Both the position numbers and the translations under genes were made by a program. A stretch of DNA of 64,000 bases from Paenibacillus sp. (GTDB lineage Bacteria > Bacillota > Bacilli > Paenibacillales > NBRC-103111), in the NCBI GenBank assembly GCA_031180825.1, contig JAPSLM010000001.1, forward strand, positions 372,001 through 436,000, in the 5' to 3' direction. The notes under the pieces were generated by a model, which worked only from the letters and a program-made list of their open reading frames with translations, was not told the origin of the DNA and did not search any database. The first letter of the stretch is position 1. Every line of letters starts with the position of its first letter. Positions 33,501 to 39,500 of the stretch are shown in pieces.

Positions 33501-36500
33501 CCTGCCCGCGATTTAAGCCGCAACCCGCTGTTCGATACGATGTTTGTCCTGCAAAACAAAGAAACCGGAGAGCTTCGGCTCGAAGAACTGCGGCTGATCC
33601 CGTATCCGGGCGATCATACCGTGGCGAAATTCGACCTGAGCGTGGATGTTACGGAAGGCAGCGAAGGTTTGGAATTAAGCATGGAATACGCGACCGCCTT
33701 GTATACAAGGGAAACGATCGAACGGATGGCGAAGCATTTCGAGCAATTGCTTGCTTCAATTGTGCAGGCTCCGGAAGCGGCGCTTGCTTCGCTTGAGATG
33801 CTGACAGCCGAGGAGAAAACCCAACTTCATCGCGTGTTCAACGATACGGCGACGGATTATGAAGCGGAGAAAACGATCCATCAATTGTTCGAGGAGCAGG
33901 CGGAGCGCACCCCGGATCACCTTGCCGTCGTGTTCGAGGGCAAGCAGCTGACATACCGCGAGTTGAACGAACGGGCAAACCGGTTGGCGCGCACGTTGCA
34001 GGCTCTGGGCGTACAGACGGACCAGCCTGTCGGCCTTATGCTTGAGCGCTCTTTGGAAATGGTCGTCGGTATGTTTGCCGTCCTGAAAGCCGGAGGTGCC
34101 TACGTGCCGATCGATCCGGAATATCCGGAAGACCGCATCCGTTACATGCTGGAGGATTCGGGCGCGCAAGTGCTGCTAGCTCAGCGTCATTTGCAGGAGC
34201 GCGTTCCGTTTGCCGGGACCGTAGTGACGGTGGATGATGAACAGGCATACGCCGCGGACGGCTCGAACCTGGAGTCCGTTGCAGGCCCGAACCATCTGGC
34301 ATATATCATCTATACGTCGGGGACGACCGGCAAGCCGAAAGGGGTAATGGTCGAGCATCACGGGCTGTGCAGCTTGAAGCAACTATTCGCGAAAACCTTG
34401 CAAATAACAGCTCAGGATCGGGTCGTTCAATTCGCGAGCCTGTCATTCGACGCATCGTGCTGGGAAGTATTCCAAGCTCTGTTCTTCGGCGCGACCTTGT
34501 ACATCCCGACGAAGGAAACGATTCTGGATTACCAGTGGTTCGAGCAGTACATGAGCGACAACGGCATTACGGTTGCTACGCTGCCGCCGACCTATGCGGT
34601 CTACTTGAACCCGGACCACATGCCTAGCTTCAAAAAGCTGATCACGGCAGGTTCCGCTTCATCCTTGGAGCTTACTCTGCAATGGAAAGACAAAGTAAAA
34701 TATTTCAACGCTTACGGTCCGACGGAAGACTCGATCTGCACAACCATTTGGACGCCTACGACCGAAGACATCAGCCAGCTGAAGTCGGTGCCGATCGGAG
34801 GTCCCATCGCCAATCATCGGATTTATATTGTCGATGCCCATTGTCAACCGGTGCCCGTCGGCGTGGCCGGAGAGTTGTGCGTCGCAGGCGCAGGCCTTGC
34901 GCGAGGCTATTTGAACCGTCCTGAGCTGACGGCGGAAAAATTCGTGGACAACCCGTTCGAGCCAGGCGGACGGATGTACCGGACAGGCGATTTGGCCAAG
35001 TGGCTGCCGGACGGAACGGTCGAGTACCTGGGCCGGATCGACCATCAGGTTAAAATCCGCGGCTACCGGATCGAGCTTGCCGAGATTGAGGAGAAGCTTC
35101 TGAAAATAGCGTCCGTCCAAGAAGCCATAGTTATCGCGCATGACGATGCAAGCGGACGAAAGCAGCTGTGCGCCTACTTTGTGGCGGAACGGACGCTGAC
35201 GGTAGGCGAGCTGAGAGGGGAGCTATCCGGAGAGCTTCCGGGGTATATGATCCCGTCGCATTTCGTACAGCTGGAGCGGATGCCGCTCACGCCGAACGGG
35301 AAGATCGATCGCAAGGCTCTGCCTGCCCCGGAAGGAAACGCGCCTGCGGGGGCGGACTATGTCGCTCCCCGGACCGAGGAGGAAAAAACGCTCGCGGCCG
35401 TATGGCAGGCGGTGCTGGGCGCGGAACGCGTCGGGGTGACCGATCATTTCTTCGAGCTGGGCGGAGATTCGATCAAGTCGATTCAAGTGTCGTCCCGCCT
35501 GCATCAGGCCGGGTACAAGCTGGAAATCCGCGATTTGTTCAAGCACCCGACGATTGCGCAGCTGAGCCGGCATATCCAGCGGGTGGCGCGGATGGCCGAT
35601 CAAGGCGAGGTGACCGGCGAGGTCGGGCTGACCCCGATTCAGCGTTGGTTCTTCGATCAGCAGTGGGCCGATTCGCATCATTTCAACCAGGCTTTCATGC
35701 TGTACCGGAAGGACGGCTTCGATGAACCGGCGATTCGCAAGGTGCTGCGCAAGCTTACCGAGCACCACGATGCGCTGCGCATCGTATTCCGCAAGTCGGA
35801 GAATGGCTATGCTGCATGGAACCGCGCTGTCGGGGAAGGCGAGCTTTATAGTCTGGAAGTTTCCGATTTCAGAGGAAGCGGGGCGCCTGAGCAAGCGATC
35901 GAAGCCAAAGCGAACGAAATTCAAAGCAGCATCGATCTGGAAGCCGGACCGCTGTTCAAGGCGGGCCTGTTCCAATGCTCCGACGGCGATCACCTGCTGC
36001 TGGTCATTCACCATGGCGTCGTTGACGGCGTTTCGTGGAGGATTATTTTGGAAGATCTTGCGCTTGGCTACGAACAAGCTCTGAAAGAAGAGGAGATTCG
36101 CCTTCCGGCGAAGACCGACTCGTTCCGCATTTGGTCGGAACGGCTTGCAGCGTACGCGCAAAGTCCGGACATGGGACGCGAGCTGGCTTACTGGCAGCGC
36201 ATCGCGCAATCGGAGGTGCAGCCGCTGCCCAAGGACGAGCAAGCGGACGTTTCCCTGCAGCAGGATAGCGCATCGATCACGATTCAGTGGAGCCGTGCCG
36301 AGACGGACCAGCTGTTGAGGAAGGTTCACCGGGCATACGGCACCGAAATGAACGATATTTTGCTGACGGCGCTGGGCATGGCGGTACAGAAATGGAGCGG
36401 CCGCGAGCGCGTGCTGGTGAACCTGGAAGGCCACGGCCGGGAGTCCATCGTGTCGGATATCGACATTACGCGCACCGTAGGCTGGTTTACGAGCAAATAT

Positions 36501-39500
36501 CCGGTTGTGCTTGAGCTGGAGCAAGGGAAAGATCTGTCCAGCCATATCAAGAAAGTGAAGGAAGACCTGCGTCAAATTCCGAACAAGGGGATCGGGTACG
36601 GCCTTTGCCGCTACTTGTCCGGCCACGCGGACGAAACCGACTGGGGAGCAGAGCCGGAAATCAGCTTCAACTACCTCGGACAGTTCGATCAGGATTTGCA
36701 AAATAACGAAATGGGTCTCTCGCCGTATTCGAGCGGAGCGGAAATGAGCGACCGTCACCCCCGCAGCTTTGCGCTGGATATTAACGGGATGATCGCGGAC
36801 GGGTCGTTATCGCTCGAATTGAGCTACAGCCGCAAGGAATACCGTCAGGGGACGATGGAGGAGTTTGCCGGCAAGCTGCAAGAGAGCCTTCAGGAAATTA
36901 TTGCGCATTGTGCAGCCAAAGAATGGGCGGAATTGACGCCTAGCGATGTGCAGTTCAAAGGGCTCAGCATGGAAGAACTGGAGCAGATTGCCGAGCATAT
37001 GCGGCACATCGGGGTCATCGAAAATATTTATGCGCTCACGCCGATGCAGAAGGGGATGTGGTTCCATGCGGCACTAGACCGGCAAGCGGGCGCCTACTTC
37101 GAACAGACGCTGTTTACATTGAAAGGAAACCTGGACGCAGACCGGTTTGCCCAAAGCTGGAACGATCTGGCCGCGCGCCACATGATCCTGCGGACAAACT
37201 TCTACAGCGGCTGGAAAGGCGAACCGCTGCAAATCGTATTCCGCGACAGACAGATCGGATTTGGCTATGAAGATCTTCGTCATTTGCCGGAGCTCGAGCG
37301 TAAGGCGCATGTCGAGAAGTTGAGGCAAGAGGACAAAGCTCGCGGATTCGATCTGGAGCAGGATGCGCTGATGCGCGTGGCGGTCGTACGTATGGAGGAA
37401 GACAGCTATCAGGTGCTGTGGAGCTTCCATCATATTTTGATTGACGGCTGGTGCCTGCCTTTGGTTATCAAAGAGCTGTTTGAAACGTACGAGGCTTACA
37501 TCCGCAACGAAGAACCCGAACGGAATGCCGTGCCGGCTTACAGCCAATATATCGAGTGGCTGGAAAAGCAGGACGGAACGGCGGCGTCGGCCTATTGGAC
37601 CGATTATTTGGCAGGATACGAAGGCCAGACGCAGCTTCCTCAAGGGAAAGCAAAAGCACAGGGCGAGGGCTATCTGGCCGACCATATCTTGTGCGAGCTT
37701 GATAACGAATTGAGCGGCCGGATGAATCTGGTGACGAAGCAGCATCGGGTGACCTTGAATACGCTAATGCAGGCCGCATGGGGCGTCATCCTGCAGAAAT
37801 ATAACGGCACCGGCGATGCGGTGTTTGGCAGCGTCGTTTCGGGCAGACCCGCGGCGATCCCGGGAATCGAAGAGATGATCGGGCTGTTCATTAATACGAT
37901 ACCGGTTCGCGTCGTCTGCGAAGCGGAGGACCGCTTTGCGGAAGTCATGGACAGGCTTCAGGAAAAAGCGCTGGAATCCGGGCGTTACGACTATTACCCG
38001 CTGTATGAAATTCAGGCGCAGAGCGCTCAAAAGCAAGATTTGATCAACCATATTTTGGTGATCGAAAATTACCCGATCGACGAACAGGTAGAGCAGGCCG
38101 CCGGAGCGGACAGCGGCATGCTGGCGATTACGGATATGGACGTAGCGGAGCATACGAATTATGACTTCACCTTGACGGTTTATCCGGGAGAAAGGATCAC
38201 AGTCCGGTTCGATTTCAACGCGATGTCGTTCGACCGGACGGACATGGAGCGTCTCCGGGGACATATGCTGAATGTGCTCCGGCAAATAACCGCCGACCCG
38301 CAAATGGCCGTAGGGGACGTGGTGCTGGCCACCGAGGAGGAGAAAGCGGAGATCGTCGGCTCCTTCAACGATACGTCGGCGCAATATCCGGCCGAAAAAA
38401 CGATCCATCAATTGTTCGAGGAGCAGGCAGAGCTGGCGCCGGACCGACTCGCCGTGACATTCGAAGACCGGTCGCTCACGTATGGGGAGCTGAATGAGCG
38501 GGCGAACCGCCTGGCGTTGACTTTGCGGCAAGCGGGCGTTCAACCGGACGAATCGGTAGGCCTGATGGTCGAACGTTCTCTCGAGATGGTCGTCGGCATG
38601 CTTGCGATCCTGAAAGCCGGGGGCGCGTACGTGCCGATCGATCCGGAATATCCGGATGACCGTATCGGCTATATGCTGGAAGATTCGGGCGCGAAGCTGA
38701 TGCTTGTCCAAGGTCATTTGCGGAATCGCGTGCCGTTCGCCGGCAAGCTCATCGATTTGAACGATGCGCAATCCTACGGGGAAGTCGGAACGAACCTGCA
38801 GCCTGCCGGCCGCCCGGATCAACTCGCGTATGTGATCTACACGTCGGGAACGACGGGCAGACCAAAAGGCGTGATGCTCGAACACCGGAATGTCGTGCGT
38901 CTGGTGAAAAATACCAACTATGTGGAGCTTGATGAGCAAACGCATATTTTGCAAACGGGAGCCGTCGTATTCGACGCCTCGACCTTCGAAATATGGGGCG
39001 CTTTGCTGAACGGCGGAAAACTGTTCGTCGTACGCAACGAAACGATTCTGGATGCAGCGAGCCTGAAGAACGCGATTCAGCGTTACGACATTACCACCAT
39101 GTGGTTGACGGCTCCGCTGTTTAACCAGCTGACGCAGCAGGAAAGCGGAATGTTCGCCGGACTTGGAACCTTAATCGTCGGGGGAGACGTATTGTCCGTG
39201 CCGCACGTAAACCGGGTTCTGCGGGAGCATCCGGAACTCAAGCTCGTCAACGGATACGGACCGACGGAAAACACGACATTCTCCACTACCCATGCGATTG
39301 CCGGCGAGCAGACCGAAGCGGTGCCGATCGGGAAGCCGATCAGCAACTCTACGGCGTATGTGGTCGATCAGCGGCTGAACCTGCTGCCCGTCGGAGTATG
39401 GGGCGAATTGATCGTCGGCGGGGACGGCGTCGCGCGCGGCTATTTGAACCGGCCAGATCTGACGGCGGAGAAATTTGTGGATAGTCCTTTCCGCGACGGC